DNA of 64,000 bases from Taklimakanibacter albus (GTDB lineage Bacteria > Pseudomonadota > Alphaproteobacteria > Rhizobiales > Aestuariivirgaceae). A program made the translations under genes and the position numbers. The stretch lies in assembly GCF_016595235.1 (NCBI RefSeq), contig NZ_JAENHL010000006.1, positions 992,001 through 1,056,000 on the forward strand. The letters are read 5' to 3'. The notes below the pieces were generated by a model, which did not search any database, was not told the DNA's origin, and was given only the letters and a program-made list of their open reading frames with translations. This document shows, in pieces, positions 47,908 through 55,328 of this stretch; positions within the stretch are counted from its first letter, which is position 1, and every line of letters starts with the position of its first letter.

Positions 47908-49017
47908 ATGATCGAATGCGACGCCGCTATTTGTGTGAGACCGGGGGAAGACCTCGTCATCGACCGGATCAGGGTCGAGCCGCCGCGGGAAGGCGAGGTG
48001 CTGGTCGAGATCGCCGCGAGTGGACTGTGCCACACGGATCTGACGGCGCTCGACGGCAGCAACGCGACCTGCGTCTATCCGCTCATTCCAGGGCATGAGG
48101 GGGCCGGCAGTGTGATCGAGATCGGCAAGGGCGTGACGGGACTGCGTCCCGGCGATCACGTGATTCCGCTCTATGGGCCCGAATGCGGCACTTGCCGCAT
48201 GTGCGCGAGCGGACGGACCAATCTCTGCTGGTCGATCAAGGCGACCCGTGACAAGGGCGTCATGCCGGACGGCTCGGCGCGCTTTCACCGGCAGAGCGAG
48301 ACGGTCCATCACTTCATGGGCACCTCGACTTTCTCGCGTTATACGGTTCTGCCCGAGATCGCCCTGGCGAAGATCCGCGCCGACGCGCCACTCGACCGCG
48401 CCTGCCTGCTCGGCTGTGGCGTCACCACCGGCATCGGGGCGGCGCTCGACGATGTCAGGGCCGGCGACCGTGTCGCGATCTTCGGCCTGGGCGGCATCGG
48501 CATCAATGTGATCCAAGGCGCCCGTCTTGCCGGTGCCGCAGAGATCATCGGAATCGACATCAATGCCAGCCGCATGGATCTCGGTCGCTCCCTGGGCATG
48601 ACGCAATTCATTGACGCCAGCATGGAGGGGGCTCGCACCGTGGAAGCCATCCGCGACCTCACGGAAGGTGGCGCCGATGTCGTCTTCGAATGCACCGGCC
48701 TTATTCCGGTAATGCGCCAGGCCTTCGACTCGACGGCGCCGGCCTGGGGCAGCTGCGTGCTTCTCGGCGTGGAGCCGAAAGGCGCCGAGCTCGCCGTGCC
48801 GCCTGTCGGCCTGCGTTATGGCCGGAAGCTCAAAGGCAGTTATTTCGGCGGTGTTAAAGGCCGCAGCGGGCTGGCGCGTTTCGTCGATCTGTACATGGAA
48901 GGCAAGATCGTCATCGATCCGCTGATCAGCCATCGGCTGAGCCTGGCGGAGGTCAATCAGGGCTTCGCGATGATGAAAAGCGGTGCGGCTCTGCGCAGCG
49001 TAATCGTCTTCGAATGA
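47908..49017 (+). CDS. Zinc-dependent alcohol dehydrogenase, class III-like
   Basis: NAD-dependent medium-chain dehydrogenase of 369 residues. Catalytic zinc ligands are Cys41 (GLCHTD), His63 (PGHEGAG) and Cys170 (LLGCGVTTG); structural zinc ligands are Cys93, Cys96, Cys99 and Cys107. The GLGGIG nucleotide motif and the segments PDGSARF and MGTSTFSRYTV closely follow glutathione-dependent formaldehyde dehydrogenase. The residue four past the last structural cysteine is Lys111, where human ADH5 has its glutathione-binding Arg115, and the nearby acidic DPE is replaced by NAT, so glutathione dependence is doubtful. It lies three bases after the reductase and may oxidise formaldehyde or an alcohol from the oxygenase reaction. 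Confidence 0.9.
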   Translation: MIECDAAICVRPGEDLVIDRIRVEPPREGEVLVEIAASGLCHTDLTALDGSNATCVYPLIPGHEGAGSVIEIGKGVTGLRPGDHVIPLYGPECGTCRMCASGRTNLCWSIKATRDKGVMPDGSARFHRQSETVHHFMGTSTFSRYTVLPEIALAKIRADAPLDRACLLGCGVTTGIGAALDDVRAGDRVAIFGLGGIGINVIQGARLAGAAEIIGIDINASRMDLGRSLGMTQFIDASMEGARTVEAIRDLTEGGADVVFECTGLIPVMRQAFDSTAPAWGSCVLLGVEPKGAELAVPPVGLRYGRKLKGSYFGGVKGRSGLARFVDLYMEGKIVIDPLISHRLSLAEVNQGFAMMKSGAALRSVIVFE

Positions 49018-49832
49018 CGGGCGCTGCCGAGGAAGGCTATGTCTTCCGTCATCGCTATCCGGAGCGCGAGGCCATCTATCGCTCTTTCGCCGACAGAAGT
49101 GCCGAAACCCGCGCCGCTCTGCTGTGCCGGAATGATGTCGCTTACGGCACGCATCCGCGCCAGCGTTTCGATCTCTTTCCGGGAACGCCTCACGGTCCCG
49201 TCCTGATCTTCATCCATGGCGGCTATTGGCGCAGCCAGGCGAAGGAGTCTTTCAGCTTCGTGGCGAGACCCTTCGTTGAGCAGGGATGCTCGGTCGCGAT
49301 TATCGGCTATCCGTTGCTTCCGGATATCTCCTTTTCCGCCCTGTGCGAAAGCGTTCGGACGGGGACCGCGGCGGCTTTGGCGGCGATCGAGGAAATGGGC
49401 CTCTATCCACGCTTCTGGGCGCTGTGCGGCCATTCGGCGGGTGGTCACCTGGCAGCGCTCCTCGCGGCCACGGATTGGTCACCGCACGGGCCGCCGCGCG
49501 GTTGTCTGGCGATCAGCGGCATCTTCGATCTGGAACCGCTGCTGACGACCTCACTGGGCGGGATGCTGGGCCTGGACAGTGCAGCCGCCGCGGCGTTCAG
49601 CCCGCTGCGGATCGATCATTGCCGGGGCCGGCTGCTGGCAGTGGTCGGTTCCGCCGAAACGGAGGCGTTCCAGGCGCAATCGCGGGCCTATGCCGCGCAT
49701 TGGTCGGCGCAGGGTGGCGAGGCCCGGCTCATTCAGTTGAAGCATCGCCATCACTACGATATCCTTTGCGACTTCATGCAGAGCCGGAGCGAGCTTGTGG
49801 ATCACTTCCAGACCTTCATCGCGCCAGATTAG
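49014..49832 (+). CDS. Alpha/beta hydrolase, kynurenine-formamidase / BD-FAE-like
   Basis: Cytoplasmic serine hydrolase of 272 residues. The oxyanion-hole motif FIHGGYW (His68) and nucleophile Ser141 in CGHSAGGH match the arylformamidase-like branch, and a histidine-rich HRHHYDIL segment near the C-terminus supplies the catalytic His. Known members cleave N-formyl or ester bonds. Its ATG overlaps the dehydrogenase stop by four bases (ATGA), so it is part of the same pathway. It could hydrolyse a formyl group, lactone or ester made after oxidation; this is inference. No kynurenine pathway gene is nearby. Confidence 0.87.
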   Translation: MTGAAEEGYVFRHRYPEREAIYRSFADRSAETRAALLCRNDVAYGTHPRQRFDLFPGTPHGPVLIFIHGGYWRSQAKESFSFVARPFVEQGCSVAIIGYPLLPDISFSALCESVRTGTAAALAAIEEMGLYPRFWALCGHSAGGHLAALLAATDWSPHGPPRGCLAISGIFDLEPLLTTSLGGMLGLDSAAAAAFSPLRIDHCRGRLLAVVGSAETEAFQAQSRAYAAHWSAQGGEARLIQLKHRHHYDILCDFMQSRSELVDHFQTFIAPD

Positions 49833-49843
49833 CCGACAGCGCG

Positions 49844-50767
49844 ATGGTCGGCCGCAAGCTTAATTTTGTGAATTTCAGCCAATTACGCTCCTTTTACGCG
49901 GTCGGACGTGAGCTGAGCTTCACCCGCGCCGCCGAATTCCTCAATATCGGCCAGCCGACGCTGACGACGCAGGTCCGCGCGCTGGAGGAGACTTACGACG
50001 TCAAGCTCTTCCTGCGCTCGCCGCGCGGCCTCAAGCTCACCGAAACGGGTGAGGCGCTGCTCGTCATCGCGCGGCAGATCTTTTCGCTGGAAGAGCAGGC
50101 GGTCGAACTGCTGAGCGCCAGTGACGGGCAGGTGAGCGGCAAGCTCAGGGTCGGCACCGTCGGGCCGTTCTTCGTCATGAAGCTCCTGGCCAACTTCCAT
50201 GAGAACCATCCGCTCGCGCAGGTCTTCGTCGAAAGCGGCAATTCCGATCTCATCTATCGAAGGCTTCTCGACTACGAGGTCGATGTCGCCGTGCTCGGCT
50301 TCAACTATGACGATCCGCGTCTCGAGATGATCTCGCTCGGGCGGCATGAGGTCATCGTCTTCGTTCATGAAAGCCATCCGTGGAGCGGCCGGGATCAGCT
50401 GGAGCTGGCTGAGCTCGACGGGCAGCGTTTGATCCTGCGCGAGCCGGGTTCGATGACGCGGCGCGTCTTTGAAGAGGCGCTGGCCCGGCAGCGGGTACGC
50501 CCGAAGGTCGTCATGGAAATCTCCCGCGACGCGGTGCGCGAGGCAGTCGCCGCGGGTCTCGGCATCGGCATCGTGTCGGAGACTGAATTCGTTCCCGACA
50601 GCCGGCTCCAGCCGCTGCGCATCGTCGATCACAAAGCGCATACCGAGGCCTTCGCCATGTGCCTCAGGGCACGCCGGCATCTGCGCCAGATCGATGCCTT
50701 CATGAAGCTTGCCGAAGAGACCCGCACCGAGGCGTCACCGCCTCCGCTTGCCGAGACCGAGCGCTGA
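49844..50767 (+). CDS. LysR family transcriptional regulator
   Basis: DNA-binding regulator of 307 residues with an N-terminal winged helix (SQLRSFYAVGRELSFTRAAEFLNIGQPTLTTQVRALE) and a C-terminal effector-binding domain (SGKLRVGTVGPFFV onward). It lies 11 bases after the hydrolase on the same strand, at the end of the cluster, so autoregulation is plausible. It is the only regulator in the cluster and is a candidate binder for the AACAATGAATTT sites. The ATG at 49844 is used; a GTG at 49868 (NFSQLRSF) is an equally plausible start with closer fit to usual LysR N-termini. Its effector is probably the substrate or a product of the oxygenase pathway. Confidence 0.92.
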   Translation: MVGRKLNFVNFSQLRSFYAVGRELSFTRAAEFLNIGQPTLTTQVRALEETYDVKLFLRSPRGLKLTETGEALLVIARQIFSLEEQAVELLSASDGQVSGKLRVGTVGPFFVMKLLANFHENHPLAQVFVESGNSDLIYRRLLDYEVDVAVLGFNYDDPRLEMISLGRHEVIVFVHESHPWSGRDQLELAELDGQRLILREPGSMTRRVFEEALARQRVRPKVVMEISRDAVREAVAAGLGIGIVSETEFVPDSRLQPLRIVDHKAHTEAFAMCLRARRHLRQIDAFMKLAEETRTEASPPPLAETER

Positions 50768-50773
50768 ACTTCC

Positions 50774-51544
50774 TCAGGCGCCGAACTGCGCCAGCACCGG
50801 CACGTGGTCCGACGGCTTCTCCCAGGCGCGCACATGTTTGTCGATGCGCGTCGATTGCAGGCGGTCGGCGGCTTGCGGCGACAGGAGCAGATGGTCGATA
50901 CGGATGCCGTTGTTCTTCTGCCAGGCGCCGGCCTGGTAGTCCCAGAAGGTGTAGAGGCCGGGCTCGGGATCGAGCGTCCTCACCGCGTCGGTGAGGCCGA
51001 GATTGATCAGCTCACGGAATTTCGCCAGGGTCGGCGGCAGGAACAGTGCGTCATTCACCCAGTCGGCCGGATTCTTGGCGTCGATGGCTTGCGGGATGAC
51101 ATTGTAGTCGCCGGCCAGCACAAACGGCTCTTCGTAGGCGAGAAGGCCTTTCGTATGGGTGATGAGACGGTCCATCCAGGAAAGCTTGTAGGCATATTTC
51201 TCGCTCGCCACCGGATTGCCGTTGGGCAGATAGATCGAGGCGACGCGGATGCCGGAGACGACCGCTTCGACATAACGGGCCTGCTCGTCGCCGTCATCGC
51301 CGGGAAGCCTGGTCCTGACTTCGTCGAAGGGAAGCTTCGACAGGATGGCGACGCCATTATAGGTCTTCTGGCCGTGGACGGCGAGATTGTAGCCGAGCTC
51401 CTCGAAGGCCTGGGCCGGAAAGGCCTTGTCCTCGCATTTGAGCTCCTGGAAGCACACGACGTCGGGTGAGGCTTCCTTGAGCCAGGCGATGACCGTTTCG
51501 AGACGGGCTTTGACGCTGTTGACGTTCCAGGTGGCGATCAGCAT
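50774..51544 (-). CDS. xthA: Exodeoxyribonuclease III
   Basis: AP endonuclease and 3'-5' exonuclease for base-excision repair. The endonuclease/exonuclease/phosphatase fold is clear from ATWNVNSVKARL at the start, the metal-binding glutamate in CFQELKCED, the catalytic segment LAGDYNVIP and the terminal SDHVPVLAQF. The length of 256 residues is normal. The ATG at 51544 is chosen because conserved LIATWNVNS follows at once; an in-frame start 20 codons upstream adds no homology. It ends tail to tail with the LysR gene. xthA near erpA and dgt is common in alphaproteobacteria. Confidence 0.95.
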   Translation of the reverse strand: MLIATWNVNSVKARLETVIAWLKEASPDVVCFQELKCEDKAFPAQAFEELGYNLAVHGQKTYNGVAILSKLPFDEVRTRLPGDDGDEQARYVEAVVSGIRVASIYLPNGNPVASEKYAYKLSWMDRLITHTKGLLAYEEPFVLAGDYNVIPQAIDAKNPADWVNDALFLPPTLAKFRELINLGLTDAVRTLDPEPGLYTFWDYQAGAWQKNNGIRIDHLLLSPQAADRLQSTRIDKHVRAWEKPSDHVPVLAQFGA

Positions 51545-51593
51545 GGGGCACTCGGAGAAAGAAGAAACTGCTCCTTGTTTGCCGGGGATCGCG

Positions 51594-51628
51594 CGCCTGA
51601 GCAAGCCTCGATGCGGCTCGCTCAGGCG
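51594..51628. other. Hairpin between the PAN-module gene and xthA
   Basis: CGCCTGAGC (51594-51602) and GCTCAGGCG (51620-51628) form nine base pairs. Within the loop AGCC (51604-51607) and GGCT (51615-51618) add four more, leaving a seven-base loop. No T-run follows on either strand, so it may act as an RNA-stability element or a Rho-assisted terminator rather than an intrinsic terminator. Confidence 0.45.
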
Positions 51629-51640
51629 ACTGCTGACAAT

Positions 51641-53248
51641 TTACCTCGTGCAGGCGAGGAGGGCGCCGACGCGGGCCGCGATCTCGGCCAGCCGCTTGCC
51701 GCCCGAGGCGTCCATGCACCACACGAAGTGATCCTCGTAACTGGTGTGCCAGCGCGGCCCCGAGAAGCCGCAGCCCTGGCTCAGATTGGTGCGCTGCTGC
51801 TCGATCGAGAGATTGGCGTAACGCCGGCACTCCTGCGCCTTGTCGGGCTTTGCGGCGCACAGATTGAGGAGCTCGTCGCGCCGCGCATCCTCGCGAACGC
51901 GAGCGCGCTGCGGCGCCGACTGGCACCAGGAATAATGCGTGTCGAAATCAGGCCGCCAGCGCTGGCCTTCGAAGCCGCAGCGAAGGGCCCGGTTGCGCTG
52001 CGACTGGCGCACCGCGCGGTTGGCGAAGTCGACGCAGCCGGCGTCTTCCTCACCGCCACCGCCGGCATCGGCGCGGCAGCGATCGAGGCTGCGCTCACGG
52101 GCGCGCAATTCTGCCTCACGGTCGGCGCGGCGCACCGTCATGCACCATTCATAGTGAGCAGTGGTGCTGGGCTGCCAGCGCGCTCCGGTGAAGCCGCAGC
52201 CGAGCCGGCGGGCCTCGCGGATCTGCGCCATGGACTGGCGGGAATAGTCGCCACAGGCCTCGGCACGGTCACCTTCGCTGTCGCCCGAGCGGCAGCGCCG
52301 AAGCTCGTCGGTACGCGCCCGCGATTCAGCCTCGCGCTCGCCGCGCCTGGCGCTCATGCACCAGTTGTAATGGACATTGTAGCCGCCTTGCCAGCGGGCG
52401 CCCGAGAAGCCGCAATTGCGACGGCGCGCGTCGGCGATCTGCGATACGGCTTCCTCGGCATAATCGCGGCAGGTCTCGGCGCGGTCGCCGCCGCCGTCAT
52501 TGCCACCCCGGCAGGAGCGCATATCGGCCGTCCTGCCGGTGCGCTCGGCGCGCACCTGCTCGCGCGTCGCACTGAGGCACCAGCTGTAGTGCTCGCCATA
52601 ACGCTGCGACCAGCGGGGACCGGAGAAGCCGCAGCCGAGATCGCGGGCTTCGCGCGCAGTGGTCACCGCTTCCTCGGCATAGTCGCGGCACTCGTCCTCG
52701 CGGCCACCACCGCCACCGCCGCCGCCACCGCCAGAGCGGCATTCGGCGAGCTTGGTGACGCGGTTGCGATCCTCGCGCTCACGGTCGGCGCGGCTCGCGG
52801 TCATGCACCAGTTGAAATGCTGATCGCGGTTCGACTGCCAGCCGGCGCCGGTGAAGTTGCAGCGCAAGCGCAGATTCTCGTCATTCTGCTGCACCGCGCG
52901 CACCGAATAGTCGCGGCAGATATCTTCGCGGTCGGACGTATCGTTCGCCTTGACACCCGACACGCAGCAATTATTGGCGACCGGATCCGGTACCGCGGAT
53001 TTCAGATAGCAGCGCGCTTTCGGACCCTGGACATCCGGATTGACATAGGTCCAGGCCTTGCAGGAGCTGTTGCTGTCGCAGGCCTGGCGGCAGAGATTGA
53101 AATCGGGGGCGGACAGATCGAGGTCGCGTATGTCGCGACCGGGCCGGTCGGTGTTCCATTCCTGAGCCTGCGCGGTGACGGCACCGAGACAGAGAAGGCC
53201 GAATAGTACGAAGATACGGCTTAGAATGCTCACCAGGATAACCCCCAT
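51641..53248 (-). CDS. Secreted PAN-domain protein with six cysteine modules
   Basis: A 535-residue exported protein of unknown function. The signal peptide ends near AQA|QE (about 28). A PAN/Apple-type domain follows (about 30-100; TDRPGRDIRDLDL, CKAWTYV, CYLKSAV, CCVSGVK). Six tandem modules of 60 residues then fill the rest, each with the invariant pattern C-x18-C-x17-C-x21-C and a central C-[GN]-F-x-G-x-x-W ... H-[YF]-x-W-C. A ten-glycine linker separates modules 1 and 2. With four cysteines per module, two disulphides per module in the periplasm or outside the cell are likely. PAN domains bind proteins or carbohydrates in other systems, so a binding role is plausible. Confidence 0.83.
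   Translation of the reverse strand: MGVILVSILSRIFVLFGLLCLGAVTAQAQEWNTDRPGRDIRDLDLSAPDFNLCRQACDSNSSCKAWTYVNPDVQGPKARCYLKSAVPDPVANNCCVSGVKANDTSDREDICRDYSVRAVQQNDENLRLRCNFTGAGWQSNRDQHFNWCMTASRADREREDRNRVTKLAECRSGGGGGGGGGGREDECRDYAEEAVTTAREARDLGCGFSGPRWSQRYGEHYSWCLSATREQVRAERTGRTADMRSCRGGNDGGGDRAETCRDYAEEAVSQIADARRRNCGFSGARWQGGYNVHYNWCMSARRGEREAESRARTDELRRCRSGDSEGDRAEACGDYSRQSMAQIREARRLGCGFTGARWQPSTTAHYEWCMTVRRADREAELRARERSLDRCRADAGGGGEEDAGCVDFANRAVRQSQRNRALRCGFEGQRWRPDFDTHYSWCQSAPQRARVREDARRDELLNLCAAKPDKAQECRRYANLSIEQQRTNLSQGCGFSGPRWHTSYEDHFVWCMDASGGKRLAEIAARVGALLACTR
51650..52918 (-). repeat. Six in-frame tandem modules, C-x18-C-x17-C-x21-C
   Basis: Module 1 covers 52739-52918, module 2 52511-52690, module 3 52292-52471, module 4 52076-52255, module 5 51857-52036 and module 6 51650-51829. 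Spacing between the four cysteines is identical in all six, while linkers between modules vary from 9 to 16 residues and are Gly/Asp/Glu-rich. The DNA copies are diverged, so the repeats are old and held by selection on the protein, not recent duplications. Confidence 0.9.
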
Positions 53249-53398
53249 TAACGACTCACTCGCGACCCTATCACAGGATCGTGAGCACCAAACAGGAGGG
53301 GAGGATTGTTACAGTTTGCTGACGGGGGCCTCGTTGCAATTTCTCAAACCGATGCAATAATGCAAGCGGTTCTTTGATCGCGACGATCTGCGAGGCCT

Positions 53399-53983
53399 AT
53401 GATGTCACATCAGGTTCTCTTGATTCAGGGCGGCGGCGAAGGTGCTTACCGGGACGATGCGAAGCTCGCGACTAGCCTGCGCGGCAGGCTCGGGCCAGCC
53501 TATGACGTCCGTTATCCGGCCATGCCCAATGAGGGGGAGCCTGACTACCAGAGCTGGAAACGCGTCATCCTGGATGAGGCGGCGGATATGGGCGAGGGCG
53601 CGATCCTCGTAGGCCATTCGATTGGGGCTTCGGTTCTGATCAAAATCTTGACCGATCGAGCTCCGAAGCTATCGATCGCGGGCGTGTTTCTCATCGCCGG
53701 TCCCTTTTGGCATGATCACGACTTCTGGCATTGGGACGAAGTGGCGCTGCCCAAGGATGCGGCCGACCGCTGTCCACGCGATGTTCCTCTATTTCTTTAC
53801 CACGGCGACGAGGACGAGGTCGTTCCCGTTCTCCACCTCGACATGTACATGAAGGCTCTTCCGCAAGCGGTGGTTCGACGTCTCCCTGGACGCAATCATC
53901 AGCTCAATGACGATATGAGGGAAGTGGCGCGCGATATTGTCGGCCTGGATCCGCCGACCATGCCGATATCGATGATCTCGTGA
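53399..53983 (+). CDS. Small alpha/beta serine hydrolase (RBBP9/YdeN-like)
   Basis: A 194-residue single-domain hydrolase. The nucleophile is in VGHSIGAS (about Ser75), the acid in YHGDEDEVVP and the His in PGRNHQLND. Length and motif order match the RBBP9/YdeN group, whose physiological substrates are mostly unknown. Two adjacent ATG codons (53399 and 53402) are possible starts. It diverges from the PAN-module gene and converges with the aldo/keto reductase gene after four bases. Confidence 0.85.
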   Translation: MMSHQVLLIQGGGEGAYRDDAKLATSLRGRLGPAYDVRYPAMPNEGEPDYQSWKRVILDEAADMGEGAILVGHSIGASVLIKILTDRAPKLSIAGVFLIAGPFWHDHDFWHWDEVALPKDAADRCPRDVPLFLYHGDEDEVVPVLHLDMYMKALPQAVVRRLPGRNHQLNDDMREVARDIVGLDPPTMPISMIS

Positions 53984-53987
53984 GTGC

Positions 53988-54941
53988 TTAGGAGGCGCTC
54001 GCTTCGGTGAGTTGTGCGATCTCGGATGAGCTGAGATCGAGCGCCGTCGCCTTGATGAGATCCTGCAACTGCGCGACGCTGGTGGCGCTGGCGATCGGGG
54101 CGACGAGGCTCGGGCGGGCGATCAGCCAGGCGATGGCGACCTGTGCCGGTGTGGCGCCCTGGGCCTTTGAAACTGCATCGAGGGCGGCGAGGATGCGCAA
54201 GCCGCGCTCATTGAGATATGTCCCCATCCCATCGCCGCGTGCCGCGCTCTTGGAGAAGTCGGCGGGGCTGCGGTATTTGCCCGACAGAAAGCCCTTGGCG
54301 AGCGAGAAATAGCTGGTCACGCCGATTTCATTGGCGACGCAGAAGCCTTCGAGCTCGGCTTCGTAGCCCGCCCGGTCATAGAGATTGTAATGGGTCTGCA
54401 GGTTCTCGAAACGCGGCCAGCTATGCCGGGCGCTGATCGCGAGCATGTCGCGCATCGTCGCCGCACTGTGGTTCGAATTGCCGATCACCCGGACCTTGCC
54501 GGCCTTGACGAGATCGGCATAGGCGCCGAGCGTATCCGCGGGATCGGCCTCCGGATCTTCCCAATGTGACAGATAGAGATCGATATAGTCGGTCTGCAGC
54601 CGCTTCAGCGAAGCCTCGACCGCGCTCTTGATATAACCGCTTGCGAGCCCCTTCTTGCCGGGCCCCATTTCCGAGCCGACCTTGGTGGTGAGCACGACAT
54701 TGGCGCGGTTGCCGCGGGCCTTCATCCACTTGCCGATGATGGCTTCGGATTCACCACCTTCATGGCCGTCGGCCCAGCGGGAATAGACATCCGCCGTATC
54801 GATCAGGTTGAAGCCTGCCGCGACGAAGGCGTCGAGCACCTGGAAGGAGGCTTTCTCATCGGCGCTCCAGCCGAAGACATTCCCGCCCAGACCCAAGGGC
54901 GCGACCATCAGGTCCGAACGGCCTATCTTGCGTTTCTGCAT
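53988..54941 (-). CDS. Aldo/keto reductase
   Basis: NADPH-dependent oxidoreductase with TIM-barrel fold, 317 residues. The catalytic tetrad can be read as Asp48 (LIDTAD), Tyr53 (DVYS), Lys87 (TTKVGS) and His126 (LYLSHWEDP). The NSNHSAATM segment and C-terminal ASATSVAQLQDL resemble AKR11/YghZ-like and general stress-type members. It is directly upstream (leftward) of no gene; erpA lies two bases before its start, on the same strand, so the two are cotranscribed. Substrate unknown. Confidence 0.92.
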   Translation of the reverse strand: MQKRKIGRSDLMVAPLGLGGNVFGWSADEKASFQVLDAFVAAGFNLIDTADVYSRWADGHEGGESEAIIGKWMKARGNRANVVLTTKVGSEMGPGKKGLASGYIKSAVEASLKRLQTDYIDLYLSHWEDPEADPADTLGAYADLVKAGKVRVIGNSNHSAATMRDMLAISARHSWPRFENLQTHYNLYDRAGYEAELEGFCVANEIGVTSYFSLAKGFLSGKYRSPADFSKSAARGDGMGTYLNERGLRILAALDAVSKAQGATPAQVAIAWLIARPSLVAPIASATSVAQLQDLIKATALDLSSSEIAQLTEASAS

Positions 54942-54943
54942 GA

Positions 54944-55273
54944 TCAGATGGAGAAGCTAGTGCCGCAGCCGCAGGACATGGTGGCCTGCGGGTTGTTGAT
55001 CTTGAAGCTGCGTCCGATCAGGTCGTCGACGAAGTCGATCTCCGACCCGTTGATATAGACGAGCGAGACGGAATCGATCAGAACGGTGGCGCCGTCCCTC
55101 TCGATCACCAGATCGTCATCGGCGCGTTGGGAGTCGAGCTTGAAGTCATACTGGAAGCCGGAGCAGCCGCCGCCTTCGACCGCGACACGCAAGCCCGCGG
55201 AACCGGGATGGCCGGCCATGATGTCCTTGATGCGGGTGGCCGCTCGGGAAGTTATGGAAACCGTATCCGTCAT
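54944..55273 (-). CDS. erpA: Iron-sulphur cluster insertion protein, A-type carrier
   Basis: Carrier that delivers Fe-S clusters to apoproteins. The three conserved cysteines are Cys37 in GGGCSGFQY, and Cys101 and Cys103 in SCGCGTSFSI. The length of 109 residues is typical. The start is taken as the ATG at 55273 (TDTVSITSRAATR); an in-frame ATG at 55309 would extend into the spacer before dgt. The erpA-dgt divergent pair is conserved in alphaproteobacteria, which favours ErpA over IscA/SufA. Confidence 0.92.
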   Translation of the reverse strand: MTDTVSITSRAATRIKDIMAGHPGSAGLRVAVEGGGCSGFQYDFKLDSQRADDDLVIERDGATVLIDSVSLVYINGSEIDFVDDLIGRSFKINNPQATMSCGCGTSFSI

Positions 55274-55328
55274 GGTCACATATGTCGTGCGCCCCGGTCC
55301 GCTTGTCAACAGGGGGGCATGAGCGGAA

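Noticed and set aside
46279-48933. Open frame of about 884 codons antisense to the hydroxylase, reductase and dehydrogenase genes
   Set aside because: It crosses three well-supported genes with correct metal and cofactor motifs, so it is a by-product of GC bias.
47908-49017. Naming the dehydrogenase as glutathione-dependent formaldehyde dehydrogenase (frmA/adhC)
   Set aside because: Glutathione-contact positions recalled from human ADH5 are not conserved, so only a class III-like label is justified.
38741-50767. Naming the cluster as a rhizopine (moc) locus
   Set aside because: Only the ferredoxin, hydroxylase and reductase resemble MocE, MocD and MocF; inositol-type moc genes are missing, so the substrate cannot be named.
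51575-53206. Ala/Gly/Arg-rich open frame antisense to the PAN-module gene
   Set aside because: Its apparent periodicity copies the cysteine-module repeats on the minus strand; the minus-strand protein has a signal peptide and exact cysteine spacing.
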